From: Pseudomonadota bacterium
Lineage (GTDB): Bacteria; Desulfobacterota; Desulfovibrionia; Desulfovibrionales; Desulfovibrionaceae
Assembly: GCA_023390395.1 (NCBI GenBank)
Contig: JAEWCY010000018.1
Location: 1 to 64,000 of the forward strand
Length of the DNA: 64,000 nt
Direction: 5' to 3'
This document shows positions 33,627 through 44,126 of this stretch, piece by piece (position 1 is the stretch's first letter; each line of letters begins with the position of its first letter). Both the position numbers and the translations under genes were made by a program. The notes beneath the pieces were generated by a model. That model was not told the DNA's origin. It saw only the letters and a list, made by a program, of their open reading frames with translations, and ran no database searches.

Positions 33627-35395
33627 TAAGGGAGATCGGGCGTCCGCTCCTGAGCCAGGGGCAGCTCCACGATGAAGGTCGTGCCCGCGTCGCCCGTGAC
33701 GAAGCGTATATCGCCGCGATGGTCTTCGACGATGCGCTGGCACACGGCCAGGCCCAGGCCCGTGCCGGATTCCTTGGTGGTGCAGAAGGGGTCGAACACC
33801 CGGGCGCGCACGCTTTCGGGGATGCCGCCGCCGGTGTCGGCCACGGTGAGCCGGAACTTGCCGGCCACGGATTCGCTCGCGATCACCAGCCGGCCGCCGC
33901 CCTCCATGGCCTCGGCGGCGTTCTTCATGAGGTTGAGCAGCACCTGCCGCATGCGGTCGGCGTCGTGGGGCACGGGCGGCAGGGACGTGTCCAGGCGGAC
34001 CTCCGGCACGATCCCCCGGGCCTCCAGGGCCGGGCGCATCACGGCCAGGGAGCCGCGCACGGTTTCGTTGATGTCCCGGGCCTCGATGTGCGGCGCGGCC
34101 GGGCGGGTGAAATCGCGCACCTCGTTTAAAAGCGATTCCAGGCGTTTGGCCTCGGCCTCGATGATGGCCAGCTTCTCGGCGTCCTTGTCGTCTTCGGCCA
34201 GGTGGCGACGCACCTGGCCGGCGAAGCCGCCCATGAGCATGAGGGGATTTTTTATCTCGTGGGAGAGCCGGGCCGCGGCCTCGCCGATGGCCGCGAAGCG
34301 TTCGGAGCGGATGAGCTTCTCCTGAGCCCCGAGCAGTTCCCGGGCCGTCTTGTCCACCTCGCGGGAAAGGGTGGTGTTCCAGCGCAGGGCGAAATGCATG
34401 ACCGTGGCGAAGCCCGCGAACACCATCAGCTCGAACAGCCCCACCAGCAGCCACTGCCGCACCACCAGCCGGCCGATGAGCCCCTCGACCTCGTCCTGGG
34501 GCGCGGCCAGGGCCACGGCCCAGCGGTTGCCCGCGTCCCGGCCCGGGTCCAGGAAGGCCGGACAAAACGCCGCGTACTTCTTGACCTCGCCCACCCGGCC
34601 CCGGTGCCAGCCCGAGACGTACCAGTCCGTGCCCCGCTCGCCGGCCATGACCCGCTTCTCGATGAGCCAGCGCAGCCGCGACCAGTCGATGTCCGGATTG
34701 CGTTCCCGGCGCACGTCCAGGGAATCCCGGCCGATGAAGTCGGTTTCGTAGTGGTCCAGGAACACGCCCTTGTCGTCCACGACCCAGGCGTAGCCGGTGC
34801 GGCCGGACTGCACGCCGTGGGCGTAGCGGGCGGCCACGGCCAGGGCGTCCACCACGAGGATCACCCCGCCCGGGCGGGCGCGGGCGTCGTCCAGGGAGAT
34901 GGCCATGGGGAGCAGCCGACGGCCGGCGAAAGGTCCTTCGGACGGCGTGAAGGCCCGGCCCGTGGCCACGTGGCCGGGCCCTTCGGTCGCGGCCAGGACG
35001 TCGCCGCAGGCGGCCGGGCACAGGCCGGCCGCGTCCAGGGCCGCGCCTGAAGGTTCGAAAAAGCGCGGCCGGGCCTCCCCCGGCGTCTGCACGCCCAGGG
35101 CGACCACGTTCCACCGGGCCAGGGGGCCCAACAAAGCCGGCCCGGGAAGCCACGGCTTGCCGTCCGAAGCCGCGTCGCGCCAGCCCGGGGCCATGTCCTC
35201 GAGGCTCGTGCGCAGAAAGGCGACGTGGTCGACGATGTCTTCGGCGATCTTCTGGGCCAGGAGCAACTGCTGGGTGTTGAACTGCTCGGTGACCAGGGCC
35301 TCGACATCGGTCTTGGCCCGATACCCCATCCCGGCCACGGCCACGGTCAGCAGCGCGAACACCAGGCAGGCGACGAGGATGTGCTTGCGAGTCAT
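33626..35395 (-). CDS. Membrane sensor histidine kinase
   Basis: A 589-residue kinase. TM1 is at about 5-25, a periplasmic sensor domain of the Cache type fills about 30-290, and TM2 is at about 300-322. Then come HisKA with the phospho-acceptor His in AARLSHEIKNPL and a HATPase_c domain with the N box NLMKNAAEAM, DTGGGIP and GTGLGLAVC. CGGAGGG precedes the ATG at 35395; the frame is open further upstream without support. No response regulator is adjacent. The gene is divergent from the giant repeat-protein gene, whose sigma-54-type promoter lies in the shared spacer, so a control link is possible through an NtrC-type regulator elsewhere. Confidence 0.9.
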   Translation of the reverse strand: MTRKHILVACLVFALLTVAVAGMGYRAKTDVEALVTEQFNTQQLLLAQKIAEDIVDHVAFLRTSLEDMAPGWRDAASDGKPWLPGPALLGPLARWNVVALGVQTPGEARPRFFEPSGAALDAAGLCPAACGDVLAATEGPGHVATGRAFTPSEGPFAGRRLLPMAISLDDARARPGGVILVVDALAVAARYAHGVQSGRTGYAWVVDDKGVFLDHYETDFIGRDSLDVRRERNPDIDWSRLRWLIEKRVMAGERGTDWYVSGWHRGRVGEVKKYAAFCPAFLDPGRDAGNRWAVALAAPQDEVEGLIGRLVVRQWLLVGLFELMVFAGFATVMHFALRWNTTLSREVDKTARELLGAQEKLIRSERFAAIGEAAARLSHEIKNPLMLMGGFAGQVRRHLAEDDKDAEKLAIIEAEAKRLESLLNEVRDFTRPAAPHIEARDINETVRGSLAVMRPALEARGIVPEVRLDTSLPPVPHDADRMRQVLLNLMKNAAEAMEGGGRLVIASESVAGKFRLTVADTGGGIPESVRARVFDPFCTTKESGTGLGLAVCQRIVEDHRGDIRFVTGDAGTTFIVELPLAQERTPDLP

Positions 35396-35483
35396 CGGCC
35401 CTCCGATGCTCGTCCAAATAGCGGAATCCCCCCGCCCGCGCAATCCGGACTCCCAAGCCCCCCACCGGGCGGCCGTGAAGGTT

Positions 35484-35498
35484 TGGCGCTTTTCTTGC
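35484..35498 (+). promoter_or_regulatory. Sigma-54-type promoter of the giant repeat-protein gene
   Basis: TGGCGC-TTTTC-TTGC matches the -24/-12 consensus TGGCAC-N5-TTGC with one change, and the GG and GC are correctly spaced. It lies 80 bases before the ATG at 35578. An enhancer-binding regulator would be required. Confidence 0.65.
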
Positions 35499-35577
35499 CT
35501 GAGCACTCCCAGCCAGGGTCGTCTCGGCAAAAATTTCCCATTGGAAAGGATGACGGGCAGGCAAGGAGCAGCGTTCC

Positions 35578-38500
35578 ATGACAGTCCCCACCATAGACGC
35601 CTACACTCCGGACGCCATTGCGGCGCTGACCACAACCCAGCTCAAAGGCCTCGGCGCGACTGGTTTTTCTTCACTCGTCGCCGCCCAGGTCGCAGCCCTC
35701 TCCGCCACCCAGCTCGCGGCCCTGACCACCTCCCAGGCCGCCGCCCTGACCGTGGACCAGATCGTCTCCTTCAGCGCGGCACAGTTTTCCGCCCTGACCA
35801 AGACGCAGATCGCGGTCTTCACCCCGGACGAAATCGCCTCCCTGTCCCTGACCCAGTTGGCCGGGCTCACGGCCGGAGACATCACCGAACTGACCACCAC
35901 CCAGGTCTCCCAGTTGACCGCCACCCAACTGGCCGCCCTGACCACGACCCAGTTGCAGGGCATGACGTCCACCCAGGTCCGGGCCCTTTCCGATTCCCAG
36001 GTCGCCGCCCTGTCCACCACCCAGTTTTCCTCCCTGACCGCCACCCAGCTCAAGGGGCTCAACACGACCTGCGTCGCCGCCCTGAGCACGGACCAGTTGG
36101 CGGCCATGACCACGACGCAGCTTTCCTCCCTGGCCGCCACCCAGATCAGGGCGCTCTCCGAGGACCAGGTCGGGCAGTTGACCACCACCCAACTCGCCAG
36201 CTTCACGGCCACGGAAATCGGGGCCCTGTCCACGGGCCAGGTGCAGCGGCTCTCGACCGAGCAGCTCGCGGCCCTTTCCACCACCCAGGTCAAGTCCATA
36301 AACACCTTTTCCTTCGCCGGCCTGACCGCGACGCAAATCCAGAGCCTGTCCACGACGCAGATCGCGGCCCTCTCCGCCGTCCAGCTCAAGAGCCTCGACG
36401 GCGGCCAGGTTTCCGCCCTGTCCACCACCCAGATCGCGGCCTTAAGCGGCACCCAGCTCTCCTCGCTCTCCACCACCGGCATCGACGCCCTGTCCGCCGA
36501 ACAGCTCGCCGCCCTGAGCACGACCCAGATCGCCTCGGTCGGCGTGACCTTCATCAGCAACCTCAACCAGACCCAGACCGCCTCCCTGTCCGCCGAACAG
36601 TTCCAGTCCCTGACCACGACGCAGATTCGCGGCCTGACCAGCACCGACGTCAGCGAACTGAACATGACCGACCTGGCCCTGCTGACGGAGACGCAGATCG
36701 CCGCCTTCACCAGCAGCCAGGCCAAGGGGCTCACCGAGGACCAGATCGCCGCCCTGTCCACCACCCAGGTGGCCGCCCTGACCGCCACCGCGTCCACTCC
36801 CCTGGTGGAAACCCAGATCGCCGCCCTGTCCGCGGCGCAGCTCGCCGTCCTGACCACCACCGCCCTGCGGGGACTGAGCGCCGGCGAAATCGGCACACTG
36901 ACCGCAACGCAGCTGGCCGCCCTGTCCACGACCCAGATGGCCGCCCTGACCATCACCCAGATCAAGGGGATCACGGCCGACCAGATTCCCCTGCTGTCCA
37001 CCAGCCAGATCAGGGCGCTGGCGACCACCCAGGTCGCCGCCCTGACCGCCACCGCCGCCTCGGCCCTGACCGGCGACCAGCTCGACGCCATGACGACCTC
37101 GCAGATCGCGAGCCTTTCGGGCGCGTCCGTGAGCGGCTTGAGCCTGGCCCAATTTTCGGTCCTTGACGCGGCCCAGATCGCCGCCCTGACCACCACCCAG
37201 CTCAAGTCCCTCACCAGCACCGACGTCGCGGAACTGAGCCTGACGGAACTGGCCTGCCTGAGCCAAACGCAGATTTCCGCCCTCACCAGCACGGCCGTGG
37301 CCGGCCTGACCGAGGACCAGATCGGCGTGCTGTCCACCACGCAGATCCGGGGGCTGTCCACGGCCGCCGTGGCCGGGCTCGCCGACACGCAGATCGCGGC
37401 CATGTCCGCCGCCCAGGTGGCCGCCCTGACCACCAGCCAACTGCAACGGCTCAGCAGCAACGCCGTAAGCGGCCTGACCGTCACCCAGTTCGCCGCCCTG
37501 ACCACCACCGAGGTGGCTTCCCTGACGGCCACCCAGATCAAGGGCCTGACCGCCACCCAGGCCGCGGCCCTGAGCACCGCCCAGCTTTCCGCCCTCACCG
37601 CCGCCCAGGTCTCGGCCCTGACCTCCACGGCCGTGGACGCCCTGTCGGCCACCCAGCTCGCGGGCATGACCACCACGCAACTGCGGGGCCTGACCAGCTC
37701 CAACCTGGGCGAACTCACCACGACCCAGCTCGCCGGACTGTCCACGGCCCAGATCGCCGCCCTGACCCCAGCCCAGATCCGGGGCCTTTCCGCCACGGAC
37801 CTCGGCGAACTGCCCCTGACCGTGGTCCAGGCCCTGACGGCCACCCAGATCGCCTCGCTGACCGCCGCCGGCGCTTCGGGCCTGACCGAAGAGCAACTGG
37901 CCGGCCTTTCCGACACCCAGATCAAGGCCCTGACCGCCACGGCCCTTTCGGGCCTGGCCGACACCCAGTTGTCCGCCCTGTCCGCGACGCAGCTCGGCAA
38001 GCTCTCCCCCACGGCGATCAGCGGCCTGACCTCCACGCAGATCGCCAACCTGACGGAAACGCAGTTGGCCGCCCTGCAGACCACGCAGATTTCCGCCCTG
38101 ACCAAGACGCAGCTCGGCAACCTGACCGACGACCAGCTGGCCGCCCTGTCCGCCACGCAGCTCGCCCGGCTGACCACCACCCAGATGGCCGCCCTGTCTT
38201 CCGGCGCCGTGGACGGCCTGACCGAGACCCAACTGGCCGCCCTGACCGTGACCCAGCTGCGCGCCTTGTCCGGCACCTCGGTCAGCGCCCTGACCTCCAC
38301 CCAGATGGCCGCCCTGTCGGCCACGCAGATCGCCGCCCTGACGTCCACGCAGCTTTCGGGCCTCACCGAAGACGACGTCCGCGAGCTGAGCCTGACCGAA
38401 CTGGCCCTTTTGACCTCCACCCAGATTTCCGGCCTGACCGCCACCGCCCTTTCCGGCCTGACCACCGAACAGATCGCCGCCCTGTCGCCGACGCAGATTT

Positions 38501-41500
38501 CCGGCCTGACCCGCACGCAAACCGCGGCCCTCGACACGGAGCAGATCGAAGCCCTGTCCGCCACCCAGGTCGCCGGCCTGACCGCCACCGCCCTCGGCGG
38601 CCTGGCGAGCACGGCCGCGGCCGCCCTGTCCGCCGCCCAACTGGCCGGGCTGACCGCCGCCCAGATTGCCGGCCTGGGCACCTCCGGCCTGTCCGGACTG
38701 ACCGACACCCAGATCGCCGGGCTGACCTCGACCCAGCTCTCCGGCTTGACCGCCACCCAGTTCGCCGCCCTGTCCGACACGGCCGCGGCCGCCCTGACCG
38801 CCACGCAGCTCTCGGCCATGACCACCACCCAACTGCGGGGCCTGACCGCCACGGACGTGAGCGCCCTGTCCGCCACCCAGATGGGGGCGCTCTCCGCCAC
38901 CCAGTTGGCCGCCCTGACCGCCACCCAGATCAAGGGCCTGACCAGCACGGACATAAGCGAGCTGACCCTCACCGAACTGGCGGCCCTGACCTCCAGCCAG
39001 ATCGCCGCCATGACCGCCACCGCCCTGGAGGGACTCTCCCCCACCCAGGCCGCCGCCCTGAGCACGACGCAGCTCAAGGGGCTTTCCAGCAACATCGTGG
39101 CCGGCCTGGCCGACACCCAATTGGCCGCCCTGTCGGCCGACCAGATTTCCGCCCTGACCACCACGGCCCTGCGGGGACTCGCCGGCTCGCAGCTCGACGG
39201 CCTGACCGTCACCCAACTGGCCGCCCTGTCCGACAAGCAGATGGCGGCGCTCACCGCCACGGCGCTCGGCAGCCTGACCGCCACCCAAGCGGCGGCGCTC
39301 ACCACCACCCAGTTGCGGGCGCTCACCGCCTCCCAGGTGGCCGGGCTCTCCTCCACGGCCGTGGCCGCCCTGTCCACCACGCAGTTGGCCGCCCTGACCA
39401 CCGCCCAGGTGCAGGGCATCGACAGCCAGGGCGTCAGCGCCCTGACCGCCACCCAGATCGCGGCCATGTCCACCAGCCAGATCAAGGCCCTGACCACCAC
39501 GCAGATCGCCGGGCTGACCAGCACCGACGTGGCCGAACTGACGACGACCCAGTTCGCCGCCCTGACCGCCGCCCAGTTCGCGGCGCTCACCGCCTCGGCC
39601 GTGGCCGGGCTCACCACCGAGCAGATGGCGCTGCTCACCACCACGCAGGTCCGGGGCCTGACGGCCACGGCCGTGGGCGCGCTGTCCGAAACCCAGTTGG
39701 GGACTCTGTCCGAAACCCAGATCGGGGCACTGAGCGCCACCGCTTTGTCGGGGCTGACCGCGACCGAGGCCGCCGCCCTGACCCAGACCCAGCTGGCGGC
39801 CCTGTCCCGCACCCAGATCGCCGCCCTGCCCGAGGCGGCCGTGGCCGCCCTGTCCGCCACCCAGTTGGCCGACCTGTCCACGAGCCAGCTCGGGGCGCTC
39901 ACGGCGGACCAGCTCGGAGCCCTTTCCACCCGGCAGTTGACGACGCTCGACGCGACCCAGTTGGCGGCCCTTTCCACCACGGCCCTGGCCGGCCTCGACG
40001 CGGCCCAGATCGGCTCGCTGACCACCACCCAACTGGCCGACCTGTCCACGAGCCAGGTGGCCGCCCTGTCGGCCGCGGCCGTGGCCGGACTCACCACCAC
40101 CCAGGTGGCCGCCCTTTCGCCGAGCCAACTGGCGGCCATGAACGCCACGGAGATAAGGGCGTTGAGCGACAGCCAGATCGCCGCCCTGTCCACCACCCAG
40201 ATCCAGAGCCTGACCATCACCCAGTTGCGGGCCATGACCGCGACGCAAATCGGCGACCTGACCACCACGCAGATCGACGCCCTGACCACGGCCCAACTGG
40301 CCGGCATGACCGCCACCGGCATGGCCAGCCTGACCTCGACGCAAGTGGCCAGCCTCGACGCCAGCCAGATCGCCGCCCTGTCCACGACCCAGATCGCCGC
40401 CCTGACCACCACCGCCGTGGCCGGGCTCACGGACACGGCCATCGCCGCCCTGTCCACCCGCCAGGTGGCGGCCATGACCTCCGACCAGGTCGCCGCCCTG
40501 TCCACGGGGCAAATCGGCGCCCTGACCGCCTCCCAGTGGGCGGCCCTGACCACCACCGAGATCGCGGGGCTCACGGACACGCAGCTGGCCGCCCTGACCA
40601 ACACCCAGTTGGCCGCCCTGTCCGCCAGCCAGATCGCCGCCCTGTCCCCGACCGCCATCGACGGTCTGACGACCACGGCCATGGCCAGCCTGTCCGTGAC
40701 CCAGATCGCCGCCCTGTCCGTGACGGACCTGGCCGTTCTCGGCAGCACGCAGATGGCCGCCCTGACCACGACCCAGCTGGCCGCTTTGACCGCCACCCAG
40801 ATCGGAGCCCTGTCCGAGACGGCCGTGTCCGGGCTGACGGCCACGGAACTGACCGCCCTGACCACGGACCAGTTCGCGGCGCTGACCTCCACCCAGATCG
40901 GGGCCCTGACCGAAACGCAGTTGGCCGGGTTGTCCACGACCCGCATGGCCGCCCTGACCCTGACCCAGATCAGCGGCCTGGAATCGACCCAGATCGCGGC
41001 CCTGTCCGCCGACCAGTTGGCCGCCCTGTCCGCCGACCAGTTGGCCGCCCTGTCCGTGGCCGGCGTGGACGGCTTCGACGCCACGGCCATGCGGGGCCTG
41101 ACCACGACCCAGATCGCGGCGCTCAACGCCACGCAGATGGCGTCGCTCAACGAAACGCAGCTCGCGGCCCTGTCCGCCACCCAACTGGCCGCCCTGTCCG
41201 CCACCCAACTGCGGGCCATGACGAGCACGGGCATCGCCGCCCTGACCGAAAGTCAGGTCGCGGCCCTGTCCGCCACCCAGATTTCCGCCCTGACCGCCAC
41301 CCAGATGGGGGCGCTCACCACCGGCCAGGTCCAGGCCTTGAGCGAAACCCAGCTGGCCGCCCTGACCACCACGCAAGTCGCGGCGCTTTCCACCACGGCC
41401 GTGGCCGGACTCACCACCACCGAACTGGCCATGCTGACCACCCGCCAGCTGGCCGCCCTGACCGCCACCCAGTTCGGCGCGCTGTCCGTCACCCAGCTCG

Positions 41501-44022
41501 GGGCGCTGACCACGGCCCAGATCGGCGTGCTGACCACCACGGAAATCAGCGGCCTGACCGAATCCCAGGTGGCCGCCCTGGGCACGACCCAGCTGGCCGC
41601 CTTGAGCGCCACCCAGACGGCCGCCCTGACCACCACCGGCGTCCAGGGCCTGACGGCCACGCAGCTGGCGGCCTTGAGCGACACCCAACTGCGCCAGCTG
41701 ACCTCGACCCAGATCGGGGCACTGACCACCACGCAGTTCGCCGGACTTTCCGCCGGCCAGATCGGGGCGCTTTCCACCACCCAGATCGGCGGCCTGACCC
41801 ATACGGAGATCGAGGCCCTGACCACGACCCAGCTGGCGGCGCTGTCCGCGTCCCAGATCGGGGCGCTTTCGGCCACGCAGATGGGCTCCCTGACCAGCAC
41901 CGGCCTGGCCGCCCTGACCACGACCCAGTTGGCGGCCCTTTCCGCCACACAGATCGCGGGCCTGTCCACCACGGCCGTAACCGGGCTTACCGCCACGGAA
42001 TTCGCCGCCCTGACCACCAAGCAGCTCACGGCGCTCACCCCGACCCAGATCGGAGCGCTCACCACCACCCAGACGGCGGCGCTCACGCGCACCCAGCTCG
42101 GCCTTTTGACCGTGACGGAGATCGGCGGCCTGACCGAGACGCAGATCGCGACCATGTCCGTGGACCAGCTCGAGGCCATGAGCAAGACGCAGATCGGCGC
42201 GCTGTCGACGGGCGCGGTGCGGGGCCTGACCGCCACGCAGCTGGACTCCCTTTCCACCACCCAGCTCGGGGCCCTGACGGCCACGGAAATGGCGGCCATG
42301 ACCACCACGCAGATCCAGTCGCTGTCCGCCACGCGCCTGGGCGAGTTGACGGCCACCCAGTTCGCGGGGCTCACCGCCACCCAGGTCGGCGCGCTGACCG
42401 CCACACAGACGGCGTCGCTTTCCGCCACGCGCCTGGCCGCCCTGACCGCCACCCAGGTGGCCGGCCTCACGTCCACCCAGGTGGCCGGCCTGACCACCAC
42501 CCAGTTGGCGGCGATGACCACCACGCAGATCGCCCATCTGGCGACCACGGCCGTGACCGGGTTGACCGCCACGGAATTCGCCGCCCTGACCTCCCGGCAG
42601 TTCGCGGCCCTGACCGCCGCCCAGATCGCCGCCCTGACCGCCACGCAAGTCGCGGACATGACCACGGCCCAAGTGGCGGCACTTTCCACCACGCAAATGG
42701 CCGGCCTGACCTCCACGCAGGTGGCCGGGCTGACCGCCGCCCAACTGGCGACCCTTTCCACCACGCAGGTGGCCGCCCTTTCCACCACAGGCGTGGCCGG
42801 ACTCTCGGCCAGCCAGATCACGAGCCTGGCCTCGACCCAGGTGGGGGCGCTGACCGCCGCCGAGATGGCCGCCCTGTCCACCACCGCCCTGTCGGGCCTC
42901 ACGGCCGAGGACGTGGGCGCGCTGTCCACCACGCAGCTGGCCTCGCTGTCGGCCACGGGCATGGGCGCGCTGTCCACGGCCGTCGTCGCCGCCCTGACGA
43001 CCACCCAGCTCGGCGTGCTGACGGCCACGGAACTCGGCGGCCTGACCACCTCCCAGGCCGCGGCCCTGTCCGTCACCCAGCTCGACGCCCTGACCAGGAC
43101 CCAGGTCGCGGAACTGTCCACCTCGGCCGTGTCCGGCCTGACCGCCGTCCAGGTCGCGTCCCTGACCACCACGCAGCTGGCGGGCATGACCGCCACGCAG
43201 ATCGGGGCGCTTTCCGCTTCGGCCATCTCGGGCATGACGACCACGGAACTGGCCAGCCTGACCACCACCCAGTTCAAGAGCCTGTCGGCCACGGGCGTGG
43301 CCGGACTGACCGCGACGCAGCTGGCCAGCCTGACCACGTCGCAGATCCAGCTGTTGACCACCACGACCGTCAGCGGCCTGACGGCGGCCCAGGTGGCGGC
43401 CCTGAGCCGGTCCCAGTTCGAGACGCTGACCTCCACGCAGCTCGCGGCCCTGTCCTCGGACGGCATCAGGGGCCTGACCGAGACGCAGATCGAGAGCATG
43501 ACCCTGACCCAGCTCTCCGGCCTGACCTCGTCCCAGATCGGCGCCCTCACCACCACCGAGATCGCCGAGCTGTCCACCACCCAGATCGCGGCGCTCACCG
43601 CCACGCAGATCGTGGGCCTCGACCGCCTCCAGCTCAGGTCCTTGAGCGTCGAGCAGTTCGGCGCGCTCTCGGCCACCCAGGTCGCCGCCCTCACGGAAAC
43701 CCAGGTGGCGAGCCTTTCCGGCACGGAACTGCGGGCCATGACCACCACCCAGTTCGCCGCCCTGACCCCCACCCAGTTCGCCGCCCTGACCCCCAGCCAG
43801 TACGACCTGTTCACCACGACGCAACTGGCCAACATCGCGGCGACCCAATGGTCGCAAGTGACCACCACGACCATCGCGGCCCTGTCCGAAACAGCCATCG
43901 ACGGTCTGTCCACAACGGACATGGAATGCCTCAACGCCACGCAGATCGGCGCGTTTACAACGACGCAATTGGCCAGTATGACCACGGAGCAGCTCAACGC
44001 CCTGGCCGCCGCGCTGGCCTGA
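35578..44022 (+). CDS. Giant Ser/Thr-rich octapeptide-repeat protein
   Basis: A 2,814-residue protein made almost entirely of an 8-residue repeat with consensus A-L-(S/T)-(T/A)-T-Q-(I/L)-A, about 350 copies. Leu at position 2, Ser/Thr at 3 and Gln/Asp/Glu at 6 are strongest; the S/T-x-x-Q spacing resembles a helix N-cap, so a solenoid of short helices is possible. A higher-order period of exactly 576 bases (24 octads, 192 residues) is visible. There is no signal peptide (MTVPTIDAYTPDAIAALTTT) and no C-terminal anchor; the last residues (LTTEQLNALAAALA) continue the repeat. A glycosyltransferase of family GT41 follows 104 bases downstream and may modify the Ser/Thr residues. Similar repeat proteins are usually labelled only as hypothetical. 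AAGGAG precedes the ATG. Confidence 0.92.
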   Translation: MTVPTIDAYTPDAIAALTTTQLKGLGATGFSSLVAAQVAALSATQLAALTTSQAAALTVDQIVSFSAAQFSALTKTQIAVFTPDEIASLSLTQLAGLTAGDITELTTTQVSQLTATQLAALTTTQLQGMTSTQVRALSDSQVAALSTTQFSSLTATQLKGLNTTCVAALSTDQLAAMTTTQLSSLAATQIRALSEDQVGQLTTTQLASFTATEIGALSTGQVQRLSTEQLAALSTTQVKSINTFSFAGLTATQIQSLSTTQIAALSAVQLKSLDGGQVSALSTTQIAALSGTQLSSLSTTGIDALSAEQLAALSTTQIASVGVTFISNLNQTQTASLSAEQFQSLTTTQIRGLTSTDVSELNMTDLALLTETQIAAFTSSQAKGLTEDQIAALSTTQVAALTATASTPLVETQIAALSAAQLAVLTTTALRGLSAGEIGTLTATQLAALSTTQMAALTITQIKGITADQIPLLSTSQIRALATTQVAALTATAASALTGDQLDAMTTSQIASLSGASVSGLSLAQFSVLDAAQIAALTTTQLKSLTSTDVAELSLTELACLSQTQISALTSTAVAGLTEDQIGVLSTTQIRGLSTAAVAGLADTQIAAMSAAQVAALTTSQLQRLSSNAVSGLTVTQFAALTTTEVASLTATQIKGLTATQAAALSTAQLSALTAAQVSALTSTAVDALSATQLAGMTTTQLRGLTSSNLGELTTTQLAGLSTAQIAALTPAQIRGLSATDLGELPLTVVQALTATQIASLTAAGASGLTEEQLAGLSDTQIKALTATALSGLADTQLSALSATQLGKLSPTAISGLTSTQIANLTETQLAALQTTQISALTKTQLGNLTDDQLAALSATQLARLTTTQMAALSSGAVDGLTETQLAALTVTQLRALSGTSVSALTSTQMAALSATQIAALTSTQLSGLTEDDVRELSLTELALLTSTQISGLTATALSGLTTEQIAALSPTQISGLTRTQTAALDTEQIEALSATQVAGLTATALGGLASTAAAALSAAQLAGLTAAQIAGLGTSGLSGLTDTQIAGLTSTQLSGLTATQFAALSDTAAAALTATQLSAMTTTQLRGLTATDVSALSATQMGALSATQLAALTATQIKGLTSTDISELTLTELAALTSSQIAAMTATALEGLSPTQAAALSTTQLKGLSSNIVAGLADTQLAALSADQISALTTTALRGLAGSQLDGLTVTQLAALSDKQMAALTATALGSLTATQAAALTTTQLRALTASQVAGLSSTAVAALSTTQLAALTTAQVQGIDSQGVSALTATQIAAMSTSQIKALTTTQIAGLTSTDVAELTTTQFAALTAAQFAALTASAVAGLTTEQMALLTTTQVRGLTATAVGALSETQLGTLSETQIGALSATALSGLTATEAAALTQTQLAALSRTQIAALPEAAVAALSATQLADLSTSQLGALTADQLGALSTRQLTTLDATQLAALSTTALAGLDAAQIGSLTTTQLADLSTSQVAALSAAAVAGLTTTQVAALSPSQLAAMNATEIRALSDSQIAALSTTQIQSLTITQLRAMTATQIGDLTTTQIDALTTAQLAGMTATGMASLTSTQVASLDASQIAALSTTQIAALTTTAVAGLTDTAIAALSTRQVAAMTSDQVAALSTGQIGALTASQWAALTTTEIAGLTDTQLAALTNTQLAALSASQIAALSPTAIDGLTTTAMASLSVTQIAALSVTDLAVLGSTQMAALTTTQLAALTATQIGALSETAVSGLTATELTALTTDQFAALTSTQIGALTETQLAGLSTTRMAALTLTQISGLESTQIAALSADQLAALSADQLAALSVAGVDGFDATAMRGLTTTQIAALNATQMASLNETQLAALSATQLAALSATQLRAMTSTGIAALTESQVAALSATQISALTATQMGALTTGQVQALSETQLAALTTTQVAALSTTAVAGLTTTELAMLTTRQLAALTATQFGALSVTQLGALTTAQIGVLTTTEISGLTESQVAALGTTQLAALSATQTAALTTTGVQGLTATQLAALSDTQLRQLTSTQIGALTTTQFAGLSAGQIGALSTTQIGGLTHTEIEALTTTQLAALSASQIGALSATQMGSLTSTGLAALTTTQLAALSATQIAGLSTTAVTGLTATEFAALTTKQLTALTPTQIGALTTTQTAALTRTQLGLLTVTEIGGLTETQIATMSVDQLEAMSKTQIGALSTGAVRGLTATQLDSLSTTQLGALTATEMAAMTTTQIQSLSATRLGELTATQFAGLTATQVGALTATQTASLSATRLAALTATQVAGLTSTQVAGLTTTQLAAMTTTQIAHLATTAVTGLTATEFAALTSRQFAALTAAQIAALTATQVADMTTAQVAALSTTQMAGLTSTQVAGLTAAQLATLSTTQVAALSTTGVAGLSASQITSLASTQVGALTAAEMAALSTTALSGLTAEDVGALSTTQLASLSATGMGALSTAVVAALTTTQLGVLTATELGGLTTSQAAALSVTQLDALTRTQVAELSTSAVSGLTAVQVASLTTTQLAGMTATQIGALSASAISGMTTTELASLTTTQFKSLSATGVAGLTATQLASLTTSQIQLLTTTTVSGLTAAQVAALSRSQFETLTSTQLAALSSDGIRGLTETQIESMTLTQLSGLTSSQIGALTTTEIAELSTTQIAALTATQIVGLDRLQLRSLSVEQFGALSATQVAALTETQVASLSGTELRAMTTTQFAALTPTQFAALTPSQYDLFTTTQLANIAATQWSQVTTTTIAALSETAIDGLSTTDMECLNATQIGAFTTTQLASMTTEQLNALAAALA
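35601..43990. repeat. 24-base tandem repeat array with 576-base super-period
   Basis: The DNA under the giant protein is a 24-base degenerate tandem array (type CTGACCACCACCCAGNTNGCCGCC broken every few units by variants). Marker codons recur at fixed 576-base spacing: the Asp of the (T/S)xD octad at 36646, 37222, 37798, 38374, 38950 and 39526, and the Arg/Lys octad codon at 41443, 42019 and 42595. This shows growth by duplication of a 24-octad block, followed by drift. Confidence 0.9.
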
Positions 44023-44126
44023 TGCACGGGCGAAGCATGCTTTATTCCGGCGACTGACGGCCGGTCGCGTCCCAGGCGGCCGGCCCCGCAATCCTGACGC
44101 AACACGAGGAGGGCACGCCAACCGCC

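Noticed and set aside
33582..35594. A 670-residue minus-strand frame overlapping the histidine kinase
   Set aside because: It is the shifted frame of the kinase gene; its translation is Arg/Gly-rich without domains, while the other frame has all kinase motifs.
35578..44022. CRISPR-like regular repeats
   Set aside because: Repeats are contiguous 24-base coding units with no spacers and drift in codon-like fashion; no cas genes are present.
36442..44121. A 2,559-residue open frame antisense to the giant repeat gene (and another of 1,877 residues at 35601-41234)
   Set aside because: The 24-base GC-rich repeat contains no stop codon in these antisense frames, so openness is a by-product of the array. 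The translations are Gly/Gln- or Val/Ala/Arg-rich low-complexity with no ribosome site.
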